DNA from: Polynucleobacter victoriensis
GTDB taxonomy: Bacteria > Pseudomonadota > Gammaproteobacteria > Burkholderiales > Burkholderiaceae
Length of the DNA stretch: 64,000 nucleotides
NCBI RefSeq assembly: GCF_900187875.1
Contig: NZ_FYEX01000002.1
Span: 124,001-188,000 of the forward strand
Direction of reading: 5' to 3'
Shown: piece after piece, positions 35,127-43,061 of the stretch
Layout: each line of letters starts with the position of its first letter
How positions within the stretch are numbered: the first letter of the stretch is position 1
The notes under the pieces: generated by a model
Database searches by the model: none
Told to the model about the DNA's origin: nothing
Seen by the model: only the letters and a program-made list of their open reading frames with translations
Translations under genes and position numbers: made by a program

Positions 35127-35163
35127 TACTGTATAAATATACAGTATTTTAGAAATAAGTCAA
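35127..35163 (-). promoter_or_regulatory. LexA (SOS) box over a sigma70 promoter
   Basis: The 20-mer TACTGTATAAATATACAGTA (35127-35146) matches the CTGT-N8-ACAG LexA consensus perfectly. On the minus strand, TTGACT (35158-35163) is separated by 16 nt from TATATT (35136-35141). The operator therefore covers the -10 element. Transcription would begin near 35129, giving a leader of roughly 48 nt for the small peptide. The plus-strand neighbour begins 114 nt on the other side and could also be affected. Confidence 0.8.
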
Positions 35164-35259
35164 ATAATTTAATAAAAAGATGAAAAAAGCCCAGAAATAG
35201 CCAAATCATGATTCGGTCAAACAATGGGTTTATCCTATTGCCTACAGGGGAAAAGACGT

Positions 35260-35448
35260 ATGACAACAACAGAAATGATCTTTGATGGGCTGGTCTGGTT
35301 GATCGGTGGTTTGGTGGTGGTTTATATGAGCAAACGCTATTGGGTGATGTTTCGCCAGCGCAATAACCCCTCTTCTGGCGGTTGCAATGACCAAAGTTCA
35401 TGCTCATCTTGCCCTAGCAAAAAACAATCAGCAGAGGAGTCACGATGA
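35260..35448 (+). CDS. Small cysteine-rich single-span membrane protein
   Basis: The 62-residue protein has one N-terminal membrane helix (about residues 7-23) and a basic stretch SKRYWVMFRQR. The cytoplasmic tail has the cysteine pattern GGCNDQSSCSSCPSKK. The layout resembles the FeoB-associated cysteine-rich membrane proteins, but no FeoB is nearby. GGGGAAAAG precedes the ATG at 35260. A longer reading from 35224 lacks a ribosome-binding site. Its last 4 nt overlap the next gene (ATGA). Confidence 0.6.
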   Translation: MTTTEMIFDGLVWLIGGLVVVYMSKRYWVMFRQRNNPSSGGCNDQSSCSSCPSKKQSAEESR

Positions 35449-35894
35449 ACGTATCTTTAATTAATCAAAGATCTTGGCTTAAGTTGTCACACGTTCTGGT
35501 GGCACTGGTCTTCTTTATTGGGATGAATACCTCATTTGCACAAGCCGATGTACCAGAAAGTAAGAACTATCAAGGTATTCAGTACATCACTGGCGGCATT
35601 GGTAGCGAAGAATCCGAAGCGATGTTGGAACTGGGTAAAAAATGGCCCTTGGTATTGGAGTTTTCTCAAGCACATCCACAAAGACCTTTGTGGGTCGCCG
35701 ATGTGACGGTAAAAATCATCGATCAAAAGAAAAAAGTGGTGTTTGATGTCATGAGTGATGGCCCGATCTTATTGATAGATTTAGCACCTGGTAACTATGA
35801 GCTACAACTGTCATTCGAAGGCAAACCACTGAAGCGCACAGTCAAGCTAGAAGAGAACAAACCCCTTAAGCTCTCTATCACCTGGCCTATCTAA
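35445..35894 (+). CDS. Exported beta-rich protein of unknown function
   Basis: The 149-residue protein has a signal peptide ending near SFAQA. The mature domain begins SKNYQGIQYITGGIGSEESE and contains a PLVLEFSQ strand and a repeated strand pattern ending KLSITWPI. The middle (LLIDLAPGNYELQLSFEG) looks like a carboxypeptidase-regulatory or similar beta-sandwich. I do not recognise its family. It is coupled to the cysteine-rich membrane protein by a 4-nt overlap and precedes the acyltransferase by 15 nt, so the three are likely an operon. Confidence 0.7.
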   Translation: MNVSLINQRSWLKLSHVLVALVFFIGMNTSFAQADVPESKNYQGIQYITGGIGSEESEAMLELGKKWPLVLEFSQAHPQRPLWVADVTVKIIDQKKKVVFDVMSDGPILLIDLAPGNYELQLSFEGKPLKRTVKLEENKPLKLSITWPI

Positions 35895-35909
35895 ATCTTA
35901 AGACTTGGC

Positions 35910-36932
35910 ATGCGATCAGCCTTCATAGATAACCTCAAGGGAGTCTCGTGCATCCTGATCATGCTCCATCATTTGGCTTTTTACGGCCCGATGTCCGATG
36001 TGGCAATGGCTGTGATACCGGGAGTGATTGATTTTTTCTTTGTTTATGGCCGCATGGCTGTCGCAGTATTTTTAGTGATTGGTGGATTTTTAACAGGCCA
36101 AAAACTGTTTGAACAAAATGTCTTTGCTCATAAGAGCGTGTTTCAGTTAATTTGGCATAAGTACCAACGCTTGGTCATCCCTTACCTAGCAGCCATCATC
36201 CTCGCAATCATTTGTTCGTTTATAGCAAGCCAATGGATGCAACATGCATCCATTTCTGCAATGCCAGAGCCAGAACAATTAATCAGTCACTTGTTCTTTC
36301 TACAAAATTTACTTGGCTATGAATCACTCTCAGCAGGTCTTTGGTATGTGGCCATGGATTTTCAGTTATTTGCCGTAACAGCTTTGGCACTTTTCTTAAT
36401 CGATACGATCCTACCGACTCATTGGTCTTATCAGCGCACACAATTAATTGGTGTACTGATCGTAACGTTGATAACGCTGGCTTCATTGTTCATTTTTAAC
36501 TTGGACGATAGTTACGACACCACATTTTTGTATTTCTATGTGGCATATGGTCTAGGGATATTGGCTGCAAGAATTGCTCAAACACAGTCAAAAATGTTTT
36601 TGTTATTTTTGCTATCAGACTTCTTGCTGTTTGCCTTGTACCTCGATTTTAGAGGTCGAGTATTAATTGCTGGCGTGACTGCTGCTGTGCTTTGTTTGAG
36701 CTATCAGAGCTGGTGGGTCAACTCTAAAATTTGGATGAATCCACTCGCCAAGCTAGGTCGCATGTCGTATTCGATTTTCTTAGTGCACTTCCCTATTTCT
36801 TTAGTTGTTAGCAGTATTTGGGTACAACTCTATCCAGAGAACCCATGGCTAAATGTTGTTGGCATGGTCACAGCTGCCCTACTAAGTTTGTTAGTTGCGA
36901 TTCCTTTTTATCAATTCATAGAGAAGCGTTAA
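35910..36932 (+). CDS. Acyltransferase-3-family membrane protein
   Basis: The 340-residue protein is an integral membrane O-acyltransferase of the OafA/OatA type. It starts RSAFIDNLKGVSCILIMLHH, with the histidine pair near residue 20 expected to be catalytic. It has FFVYGRMAVAVFLVIGGFLTG with the conserved R and F-L-G-F-like turn. About ten spans follow. It would transfer an acyl group to a sugar of the envelope; the target is unknown. The context is the three-gene run from 35260. Confidence 0.85.
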   Translation: MRSAFIDNLKGVSCILIMLHHLAFYGPMSDVAMAVIPGVIDFFFVYGRMAVAVFLVIGGFLTGQKLFEQNVFAHKSVFQLIWHKYQRLVIPYLAAIILAIICSFIASQWMQHASISAMPEPEQLISHLFFLQNLLGYESLSAGLWYVAMDFQLFAVTALALFLIDTILPTHWSYQRTQLIGVLIVTLITLASLFIFNLDDSYDTTFLYFYVAYGLGILAARIAQTQSKMFLLFLLSDFLLFALYLDFRGRVLIAGVTAAVLCLSYQSWWVNSKIWMNPLAKLGRMSYSIFLVHFPISLVVSSIWVQLYPENPWLNVVGMVTAALLSLLVAIPFYQFIEKR

Positions 36933-37019
36933 CCACTGCGCCGTTGTGGCAATTATTTTTGTCTAGTCATTTGCTTATAAAAACTATAAACTCTTTGTCC
37001 AGTAACTTGAGGAGTAAAA

Positions 37020-37511
37020 ATGACCAGCATGATGTTTAGCAGTGCCGAATATATCCGCGAACTTAGAACAAGCGGCTTTAGCCAAGAGCAGTCAGAAACA
37101 ATATCAAAGGGTGTGGAAAACATAAGGGAAGATATGAATCAACTTGCCACCAAAGAGGATTTAAGAGAACTCAAAGATGATGTCAAAGAACTTAGGAAAG
37201 AAACTCAAAGTTTACGAAAAGAGCTTCATGAAGGCATCAACGGAGTACGCACAGAGCTACATGAAAATATCAATGGACTGCGCACAGAGCTACATGAAAA
37301 TATCAACGGATTACGCACAGAGCTACGTGAAAGTATCAGTGGATTACGTACAGAGTTCAAAACTGAATTCAAAAATTTTAAAGATGAAATCTTCGCTAGA
37401 ATGGATGAATACAATGAAAATATTCTTCATCGCTGGATTTCCCAATCATCCATCTTAATCATGACGGCAACTGCCGTGATCATTGGCACGATTGCATTTA
37501 TGCATCGATAA
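37020..37511 (+). CDS. DUF1640-like coiled-coil membrane protein with hendecad repeats
   Basis: The 163-residue protein starts FSSAEYIRELRTSGFSQEQS. It then forms a long coiled coil (about residues 30-135) and ends in one membrane span near residues 145-162. The layout resembles CCDC90/DUF1640-type proteins. Between residues 68 and 111, four 11-residue repeats (ELHENINGLRT and variants) are encoded by four tandem 33-bp units. The number of units may vary among strains. No function is known for it. Confidence 0.7.
   Translation: MTSMMFSSAEYIRELRTSGFSQEQSETISKGVENIREDMNQLATKEDLRELKDDVKELRKETQSLRKELHEGINGVRTELHENINGLRTELHENINGLRTELRESISGLRTEFKTEFKNFKDEIFARMDEYNENILHRWISQSSILIMTATAVIIGTIAFMHR
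37221..37352 (+). repeat. Four tandem 33-bp units in the coiled-coil gene
   Basis: Units at 37221-37253, 37254-37286, 37287-37319 and 37320-37352 each encode an 11-residue hendecad. The second and third units are almost identical at the DNA level; the first and fourth have diverged. The in-frame unit length would let copy number change without frameshift. Confidence 0.9.
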
Positions 37512-37739
37512 CTAGTTTAACCAGCCCTGTTTCCAATCCGATCCATTGGTGAGCAATCGCCAGTGGATTGTTTTTTGTCTTTTCGTCATAACCGCCTCAA
37601 GCACCACTTGCTCAACTGGCAAACCCTCTTCCTCAGGCTCAATGACCTTCACCACCAAAAAATGCTTTTCTTTATTGATGGGGTGAACAGCTGTCCACTT
37701 GGTCAGAAGTAATTTCTTAGGGTGGATAGAATTTTTCAC
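37512..37739 (-). CDS. TIGR02450-family small protein
   Basis: The 75-residue protein matches the Trp-rich TIGR02450/DUF2389 family. It has IHPKKLLLTKWTAVHPINKE near the N-terminus, a FLVVKVIEPEEE strand, and the tail IHWRLLTNGSDWKQGW. Its function is unknown; the protein is small, basic and soluble. Its stop codon abuts the stop codon of the convergent coiled-coil gene. Confidence 0.85.
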   Translation of the reverse strand: MKNSIHPKKLLLTKWTAVHPINKEKHFLVVKVIEPEEEGLPVEQVVLEAVMTKRQKTIHWRLLTNGSDWKQGWLN

Positions 37740-37791
37740 CGGGATTAATTTAGTACTTTAATTTTTTCGTAGCTCATAAGATACTGCAGTC

Positions 37792-38178
37792 ATGAAATCA
37801 TTATTACAAGAAACCAAGGTGATTGCAGTGGTGGGGCTTTCTGATAAGCCATCACGCCCCTCTTATGACGTGTCTCGCTATATGCAAGCACATGGCTATA
37901 AGATCATTCCAGTCAATCCCTCTTGTACTGAGATATTGGGTGAAAAGTGCTACCCAGACTTAAAGAGTATTCCAGTGCCAGTTGATATGGTGAATGTCTT
38001 CAGAAAATCTGAAGATTGCTTGCCTGTAGCAAAAGATGCTGTCGCGATTGGTGCTAAGTCACTATGGCTGCAACTAGGCGTGATCAATGATGAGGCTCAT
38101 GACTATGCTCAAGCACATGGCCTAGAAGTGGTGATGGATAAGTGCTTGAAGATTGAACACATGATCAACAGTCGCTAA
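37792..38178 (+). CDS. CoA-binding domain protein (YccU-like)
   Basis: The 128-residue protein is a Rossmann-fold CoA-binding protein. It starts VIAVVGLSDKPSRPSYDVSR and has YKIIPVNPSCTEILGEKCYP, VDMVNVFRKSED and LWLQLGVIND. It ends with a conserved VMDKCLKIEH. Members bind coenzyme A but have no established reaction. It is 46 nt upstream of msrP, without obvious coupling. Confidence 0.88.
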   Translation: MKSLLQETKVIAVVGLSDKPSRPSYDVSRYMQAHGYKIIPVNPSCTEILGEKCYPDLKSIPVPVDMVNVFRKSEDCLPVAKDAVAIGAKSLWLQLGVINDEAHDYAQAHGLEVVMDKCLKIEHMINSR

Positions 38179-38223
38179 AGCCCCTCTCAGCAAAAAAGAT
38201 CGTTCTGCATTAAGCTAGGTAGC

Positions 38224-39180
38224 ATGACAAAAAACTATGGCATTACTGCTAGTGAAATCACTCCTCAAGAGGTATTTGAAAAGCGCCGCCAATTAATCAA
38301 ATTGGCAGCTGTTGGAGCATTTGGTATAGCCAATGCAGAGGTGTTTAGCAGACATGCTTTTGCACAAAACAACAGACTTGCTGCAACTGCCAATCCAAAA
38401 TACTTTTTAAGCGATAAACCTACTAGCTATAAAGACGTTACAAGCTATAACAATTTTTATGAGTTCGGTACAGATAAGACTGATCCTGCTCGCAATGCCC
38501 ACACCCTCAAAATCAGACCATGGACAGTGAGTGTAGAAGGACTAGTCAATAAACCCAAGGTGTGGGACATCGACAACTTAATTAAATTAGCACCTCTAGA
38601 AGAACGGGTTTATCGCCTTCGCTGCGTAGAAGGTTGGTCGATGGTGATTCCATGGATTGGCTACTCATTAGCCAACTTGATCAAGGCCGCTGAGCCACAA
38701 GGTTCAGCCAAGTATGTAGAGTTCATTAGCTTGGCAGACCCAAAACAAATGCCGGGAGTTAATAACCGTGTTTTAGATTGGCCCTATACCGAGGGGTTAC
38801 GCCTTGATGAGGCCATGAATGATTTAACACTTCTAACATTTGGTTTGTATGGCGAAATACTTCCAAAACAAAATGGCGCACCAGTGCGCCTGGTTGTTCC
38901 TTGGAAGTACGGTTTTAAGAGTGCCAAATCAATTGTGAAAATACGTATCACCGATAAAGAGCCAGCCACCAGTTGGAAAGTATCAGCACCTTATGAATAC
39001 GGCTTTTACTCCAATGTGAACCCTGCTGTGAACCACCCCCGCTGGAGTCAAGCAACAGAAAGACGCATTGGCGCAGAAGGCGGTATCTTCGCTCCCAAGA
39101 TTAAAACCTTGCCATTTAATGGTTACGCAGAGCAAGTGGCGCACTTGTATAAAGACATGGATTTGCGTAAGTTTTTCTAA
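38224..39180 (+). CDS. msrP: Periplasmic methionine sulfoxide reductase catalytic subunit
   Basis: MsrP (YedY) is a molybdopterin enzyme that repairs oxidised methionines in envelope proteins. The 318-residue protein has a Tat-type signal (KRRQLIKLAAVGAFG). The molybdopterin cysteine is in YRLRCVEGWSMVIPW, and there is a conserved ARNAHTLKIRPWTVSVEGL. The C-terminal half has APVRLVVPWKYGFKSAKSIV. It is 3 nt upstream of msrQ, and the pair forms the standard msrPQ operon. Confidence 0.95.
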   Translation: MTKNYGITASEITPQEVFEKRRQLIKLAAVGAFGIANAEVFSRHAFAQNNRLAATANPKYFLSDKPTSYKDVTSYNNFYEFGTDKTDPARNAHTLKIRPWTVSVEGLVNKPKVWDIDNLIKLAPLEERVYRLRCVEGWSMVIPWIGYSLANLIKAAEPQGSAKYVEFISLADPKQMPGVNNRVLDWPYTEGLRLDEAMNDLTLLTFGLYGEILPKQNGAPVRLVVPWKYGFKSAKSIVKIRITDKEPATSWKVSAPYEYGFYSNVNPAVNHPRWSQATERRIGAEGGIFAPKIKTLPFNGYAEQVAHLYKDMDLRKFF

Positions 39181-39183
39181 ACC

Positions 39184-39738
39184 ATGAATCTAGTCATCAT
39201 CGGTTTAGGCTTATTACCATTACTAAGACTTGTGATCCTTGGCTACCAAGATGATCTAACAGCCAACCCAATTGAATTTATCACCAGATCCACTGGTACA
39301 TGGGCCTTGGTGTTCTTGTGCATCACCCTATCCATCACACCGCTACGAAAAATCAGCGGTTGGTCAAATTTAATCAAGTACCGACGTACTTGTGGCCTGA
39401 TGGTATTTTTCTATGCCTGCATACATTTTTCAATTTGGTTTTGGTTAGATCATGATTGGAGCATCACTGAGATGCTAAGAGATGTCGTGAAACGACCATT
39501 CATCACCATGGGCTTTAGTGCATTTGTTTTACTAATTCCACTAGCACTGACATCCAATCGTTGGGCGGTTCAACAATTAAAAAGATCATGGAGCAAATTG
39601 CATCGCTTGGTCTATGTGATTGCTGTACTAGTCATACTTCATTACTTCTGGCACAAATCTGGCAAAAATGATTTCCAAACAGTGAGCATTTATGCCTTCG
39701 TCATTGGTTCACTATTACTGTATAGGTTAAAGAAATGA
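39184..39738 (+). CDS. msrQ: Heme-binding membrane subunit of the MsrPQ system
   Basis: MsrQ (YedZ) carries heme b and passes electrons from the quinone pool or flavin reductase to MsrP. The 184-residue protein has a ferric-reductase-like set of about six spans. Its histidine-bearing helices include FYACIHFSIWFWLDHD and LHRLVYVIAVLVILHYFWH. The ATG is 3 nt after the msrP stop codon. The last 4 nt overlap the following gene. Confidence 0.93.
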   Translation: MNLVIIGLGLLPLLRLVILGYQDDLTANPIEFITRSTGTWALVFLCITLSITPLRKISGWSNLIKYRRTCGLMVFFYACIHFSIWFWLDHDWSITEMLRDVVKRPFITMGFSAFVLLIPLALTSNRWAVQQLKRSWSKLHRLVYVIAVLVILHYFWHKSGKNDFQTVSIYAFVIGSLLLYRLKK

Positions 39739-40535
39739 AAATCACTTCATCAAATACTTTGACTTCAATCAACAGCGTAGTAAGTGCTGTAGGTACTATC
39801 GGCGCCATAACAATCCTCACTTGCGTAACGCAAACCACTGCATACGCACAAGTGCTTGCTAATGAGACAACCACTCGTATTGGTCATTTAGAGTGGGACA
39901 TCCATGAGGTCACCATTGGTACGGTTAAAAAATATGCTAGCGCCACAGGCTTTGTGAGCTCAGGCGAAAAAGAAGGCGGTAGCTTCATCTACGAAGCTGG
40001 TTGGACCAGAAAGAAAGATTGGACTTGGCGCACACCCTTTGGCGTAGCTGCTAAAGACAATGAACCTGCTGTGCACCTCAACTTTTATGAAGCTAAGGCA
40101 ATTTGTGCATTCTTTGGCAAAAGGCTACCAACCGACTCCGAATGGACCACCGCAGCTTTTACAGAGCAACGAACTTCTCCTACACAGCCATTTATTAAGG
40201 GCAAAAAATACACTTACGCCAACGGTGACACCCCCAAGCATTCGCATTGTTTGAATGGCTGTGCAGGCTTAAAAGGAACAGCACCTGAGGGATCTCTATG
40301 GCGTGGCACAGGTCATGTGCCGGTGATGACCACACAAGCTGGTGTTAATGGTCTATTTGATATGGGTGGCAATGTTTGGGAATGGATTGATACCAAATCT
40401 GGCTCAGAGCAAATAACTCGTGGCGCCTCTTGGTGGTACGGCCCTGAAAATCAACTCGAATCAAATCTAGCTAGCAAACCGGCAGACACAAAAGTTGCTT
40501 ATGTAGGTTTTAGATGTGTCAAAGACATCAAATAA
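39735..40535 (+). CDS. Exported formylglycine-generating-enzyme-like protein (SUMF1 fold)
   Basis: The 266-residue protein has a signal-like segment ending near TAYAQ, followed by a SUMF1/FGE domain. LEWDIHEVTIGTVKKYASAT, LNFYEAKAICAFFGKRLPTD and MGGNVWEWIDTKSG are the diagnostic strands. RGASWWYG...YVGFRCV is the C-terminal core. The two active-site cysteines of true FGE are absent from the equivalent segment, so formylglycine formation is unlikely. The gene overlaps msrQ by 4 nt and probably serves the same oxidative-repair unit or a metal-linked process. Confidence 0.8.
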   Translation: MKITSSNTLTSINSVVSAVGTIGAITILTCVTQTTAYAQVLANETTTRIGHLEWDIHEVTIGTVKKYASATGFVSSGEKEGGSFIYEAGWTRKKDWTWRTPFGVAAKDNEPAVHLNFYEAKAICAFFGKRLPTDSEWTTAAFTEQRTSPTQPFIKGKKYTYANGDTPKHSHCLNGCAGLKGTAPEGSLWRGTGHVPVMTTQAGVNGLFDMGGNVWEWIDTKSGSEQITRGASWWYGPENQLESNLASKPADTKVAYVGFRCVKDIK

Positions 40536-40539
40536 AACA

Positions 40540-41130
40540 TTAGACAGCTTTTAAATCATGAAACGCTAGAACAGTTGGCAATAGTTCTAAGTAATTAGAA
40601 ATTGCATGATCCCCACCCTCTAAGACTAATTGCTTTGTATGGGTGTACTTAGCCACCATCTCTTGCCAATCTAAGACTTCATCACCCTTAGCAGCAATTA
40701 AGTAATAACGCTCTGGGCTGGTAATTTGCTGCACATATAAATCATTGAGCTCTTGGATGTGCTCAGGCTTAAAGTGAAAAGCCTCATCACTATGCCAAGC
40801 TTTTAAGTCCCCAATGTATCCCTCAAGATCTCTTGCTGGCTCAATCGCAGGATTGAGCAAAGTAACTTTGGACGTGAATTTTTCAGCTAAATAGGTGGCG
40901 TAGTAACCACCCAAGGATGAGCCAATAATTGATAACTCATCAAACACTTGCTCTTTAATGTATTGGCTTACCATGGCCATCGCTTCTTTGGGTGAAGGTG
41001 GCAGTTGGGGGCAATACCACTCAAGATCTACACCCTGGCCCTTCATACCAAGAATAGCGCGATGCGTGATCTTCGCCTTCATCGAAAATGGCGATGATCT
41101 AAAACCGTGTAAATAAACTATTAAGTGCAT
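40540..41130 (-). CDS. YqiA/YcfP-like alpha/beta hydrolase
   Basis: The 196-residue protein is a small alpha/beta hydrolase with IVYLHGFRSSPFSMKA at the N-terminus and the nucleophile elbow IGSSLGGYYATYL (serine near residue 67). It has LLNPAIEPARDLEGY and a C-terminal GGDHAISNYLEL with the catalytic histidine. YqiA of E. coli hydrolyses short acyl esters. It is convergent with the FGE-like gene and divergent from the YchJ-like gene. Confidence 0.85.
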   Translation of the reverse strand: MHLIVYLHGFRSSPFSMKAKITHRAILGMKGQGVDLEWYCPQLPPSPKEAMAMVSQYIKEQVFDELSIIGSSLGGYYATYLAEKFTSKVTLLNPAIEPARDLEGYIGDLKAWHSDEAFHFKPEHIQELNDLYVQQITSPERYYLIAAKGDEVLDWQEMVAKYTHTKQLVLEGGDHAISNYLELLPTVLAFHDLKAV

Positions 41131-41201
41131 AAAAAAGATTAGACTACATCCTAGCTATTGATATCAAAAATAATTAGTTAAATCTATTCAACACTTAAGT
41201 C

Positions 41202-41594
41202 ATGCCTAAAGTTCCTGAGATCTGCCCTTGCCAAAATGCCAAGTATGCAAATTGTTGCGGAATTTATCACGCTGGCAAAACTGCTGAAAATTCAGAAAAA
41301 CTAATGCGTTCAAGATACAGCGCTTATGTTTTAGAACTCGAGGATTACTTATTAAAGACCTGGCATCACAGCACCCGCCCAACTGAGCCCTTGTTTGATG
41401 GGCAAAAAACCCAGTGGCTTGAGTTAAAAGTCAAAAACCATCAGCCCCTTCAAGATCAAACCACGGCCACTGTTGAATTTGTAGCCATCTATAAAATTAA
41501 TGGCAAAGCACACCGCTTACATGAAATCAGTCGCTTCGTTCGGGAAGACAATCAGTGGTTTTATGTCGATGGTGACTTCCCAGAGATAAAATAG
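41202..41594 (+). CDS. YchJ-like UPF0225 protein with SEC-C-type motif
   Basis: The 130-residue protein has a zinc-binding SEC-C-type start (ICPCQNAKYANCCGIYH). The conserved KLMRSRYSAYVLELEDYLL follows, with TWHHSTRP and FVAIYKINGKAHRLHEIS of the UPF0225 family. An NTF2-like fold is expected. Its function is unknown. It is followed by a hypothetical gene 4 nt after its stop codon. Confidence 0.85.
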   Translation: MPKVPEICPCQNAKYANCCGIYHAGKTAENSEKLMRSRYSAYVLELEDYLLKTWHHSTRPTEPLFDGQKTQWLELKVKNHQPLQDQTTATVEFVAIYKINGKAHRLHEISRFVREDNQWFYVDGDFPEIK

Positions 41595-41598
41595 CGCC

Positions 41599-41958
41599 AT
41601 GAACGAACAAGAAATTCTGCAAAAAATGCGAGCAGTCTTCAAAGACTGCCAAAAGCTCGCTGTTTTATTGGTGCAACAACACCCATCAACCCACCGCGGG
41701 TTTGTGGCTGATATGCAATTTGCTAGCACTTATGGTTCTTTTTTAGGTGAAATCAAAGTCAATCACGGCATCGATCTTGAAAAGGATTCGATTGCACAAC
41801 GCCTGGTAGATGCTCTTTCAAAAACGGACTCTCACACCATTGGTCTTATTCGTGAAGAGATCTATGCAGCATTAGATCAAATGCAAGCAGAACAATACGC
41901 GAGCTATATCTTTTTAACTTGCTTCCCAAGTATCTATAAAGCAATGACAGAAAAGTAA
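41599..41958 (+). CDS. Hypothetical soluble helical protein
   Basis: The 119-residue protein is mainly alpha-helical, without signal peptide, membrane span or cysteine motif. It contains VQQHPSTHRGFVADMQFAS near residue 26 and a repeated acidic-basic helix pattern. I do not recognise a family. It lies 4 nt downstream of the YchJ-like gene, so the two are likely co-transcribed. Good ATG placement and codon use support it as a real gene. Confidence 0.65.
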   Translation: MNEQEILQKMRAVFKDCQKLAVLLVQQHPSTHRGFVADMQFASTYGSFLGEIKVNHGIDLEKDSIAQRLVDALSKTDSHTIGLIREEIYAALDQMQAEQYASYIFLTCFPSIYKAMTEK

Positions 41959-41968
41959 GAGTACCCTC

Positions 41969-42439
41969 TTACTTTTTCCAAGTAGTTGTTTCAACTCTTC
42001 TTGAGTCGGTCCAATACTTCTGCATTTCTAAGAATAAGAATGATGCAGACCAGGTGATTAATAAAAGCCCTGTCAGAGCTTCAATACCAGTGAGATATCG
42101 CACATAACCTTGCGCCACAATATCTCCATACCCTACCGTTGTGAAGGTAATAAACGATAGGTAGATGTAATCCAAGAACTCCCCATTAAATTGACCCGTA
42201 CCAACCAATTGGCCCATACCGTCAAATTTGAGGGTGAAGTAATAGCCAATACCAAATAACCAAATCTCAACAATGTGAGTTAAGAAAATAACTCCCACAC
42301 CAACTAGCACTCTAAAACGAGATGGTAAGTGCGCAATCCTAGGTAGCTTTTTATCCATCCAAAATAACACTTCGTAATGGATCAAAATCGCCAAAATCAC
42401 TAGCAAGGTATTTAATGCAAAGGCAAAAGTTAAGTACAT
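41969..42439 (-). CDS. Two-transmembrane potassium-channel-like protein
   Basis: The 156-residue protein has an N-terminal span, a second cluster of spans, and the pore helix with selectivity filter TVGYGD in FITFTTVGYGDIVAQGYVR. The last span (EALTGLLLITWSASFLFLEM) follows. It is a small ion-channel-family protein without a C-terminal RCK domain. It is convergent with the preceding hypothetical gene and divergent from the cytochrome gene. Confidence 0.85.
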   Translation of the reverse strand: MYLTFAFALNTLLVILAILIHYEVLFWMDKKLPRIAHLPSRFRVLVGVGVIFLTHIVEIWLFGIGYYFTLKFDGMGQLVGTGQFNGEFLDYIYLSFITFTTVGYGDIVAQGYVRYLTGIEALTGLLLITWSASFLFLEMQKYWTDSRRVETTTWKK

Positions 42440-42539
42440 GTGTTTCTTCTAAAAAGTAGCCTAGAGTATCAAGGAAAGATGCTTTTAAGCCAAATTATCT
42501 AAATTTGTGCCAATTTGATACATATGGCAATTTTATTAC

Positions 42540-42577
42540 TTGAGCTAGGTCAAATGTAGCCTAGAAAGCCATATCTT
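42540..42577 (+). promoter_or_regulatory. FNR/CRP-type box and -10 element upstream of the cytochrome c gene
   Basis: TTGAGCTAGGTCAA (42540-42553) fits the dyad TTGAN-N4-NTCAA of the FNR/Anr family. A TATCTT at 42572-42577 lies at the distance expected of a class II promoter, with the box centred near -41.5. The start codon is 62 nt further downstream. Confidence 0.55.
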
Positions 42578-42639
42578 AAATGGTTGTTTCGATTAACAAT
42601 TATTACTAGCTATCTATTTAATTAATCGGAGAGAATATC

Positions 42640-43002
42640 GTGAAAAAGACGCTCATGACTTTGGCTATCGCTGCCCTAGCAACTAGTGCATATGCAGATA
42701 ATCATAACAACCCAGAAATGCTAAAAATCGCTACCAACGCTGGCTGTATGACTTGTCACCAAGTTGAGCCAAGAACTGACGGTAAGCTACCAATTGGTCC
42801 AGCATGGAAAGACGTTTCTAAGAAATATGCTGGCAAGAAAGATGCTGCAGCTGTTTTGACTAAAGAAGTGATGAACGGTACTAACCTATACGACTCACAC
42901 TGGAAAGGCAAAGTTAGCGGCGTTGCAATGCCACCTAACGCAGTTGCTATCAAAGAACCAGATGCTAAGAAATTAGTTGCTTGGATCTTGTCTTTGAAAT
43001 AA
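42640..43002 (+). CDS. Periplasmic class I cytochrome c (c551/c552-like)
   Basis: The 120-residue protein has a signal peptide ending near TSAYA and one heme motif CMTCHQ near residue 35. GPAWKDVSKKYAGKKDA and the methionine ligand in GVAMPPNAVAI match bacterial c551/c552-type electron carriers. The start is GTG with GGAG 8 nt upstream. An FNR-type box precedes it and a strong terminator follows, so it is monocistronic. Confidence 0.93.
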   Translation: MKKTLMTLAIAALATSAYADNHNNPEMLKIATNAGCMTCHQVEPRTDGKLPIGPAWKDVSKKYAGKKDAAAVLTKEVMNGTNLYDSHWKGKVSGVAMPPNAVAIKEPDAKKLVAWILSLK

Positions 43003-43020
43003 TCAACAAAGCTTCCAACA

Positions 43021-43052
43021 AAAATGGCCAGTGAATCACTGGCCATTTTTTA
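43021..43052 (+). terminator. Intrinsic terminator after the cytochrome gene
   Basis: A long stem ATGGCCAGTGA / TCACTGGCCAT is followed by a T-run on the plus strand. The symmetric flanks also permit function on the minus strand. Confidence 0.92.
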
Positions 43053-43061
43053 TTTGAGAAT

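Noticed and set aside
35078..35407. A 109-codon minus-strand frame over the LexA region
   Set aside because: It covers the promoter, LexA box and the start of the plus-strand cysteine-rich gene, and has no ribosome-binding site or recognisable domain. Its last 15 codons merely overlap the small peptide start.
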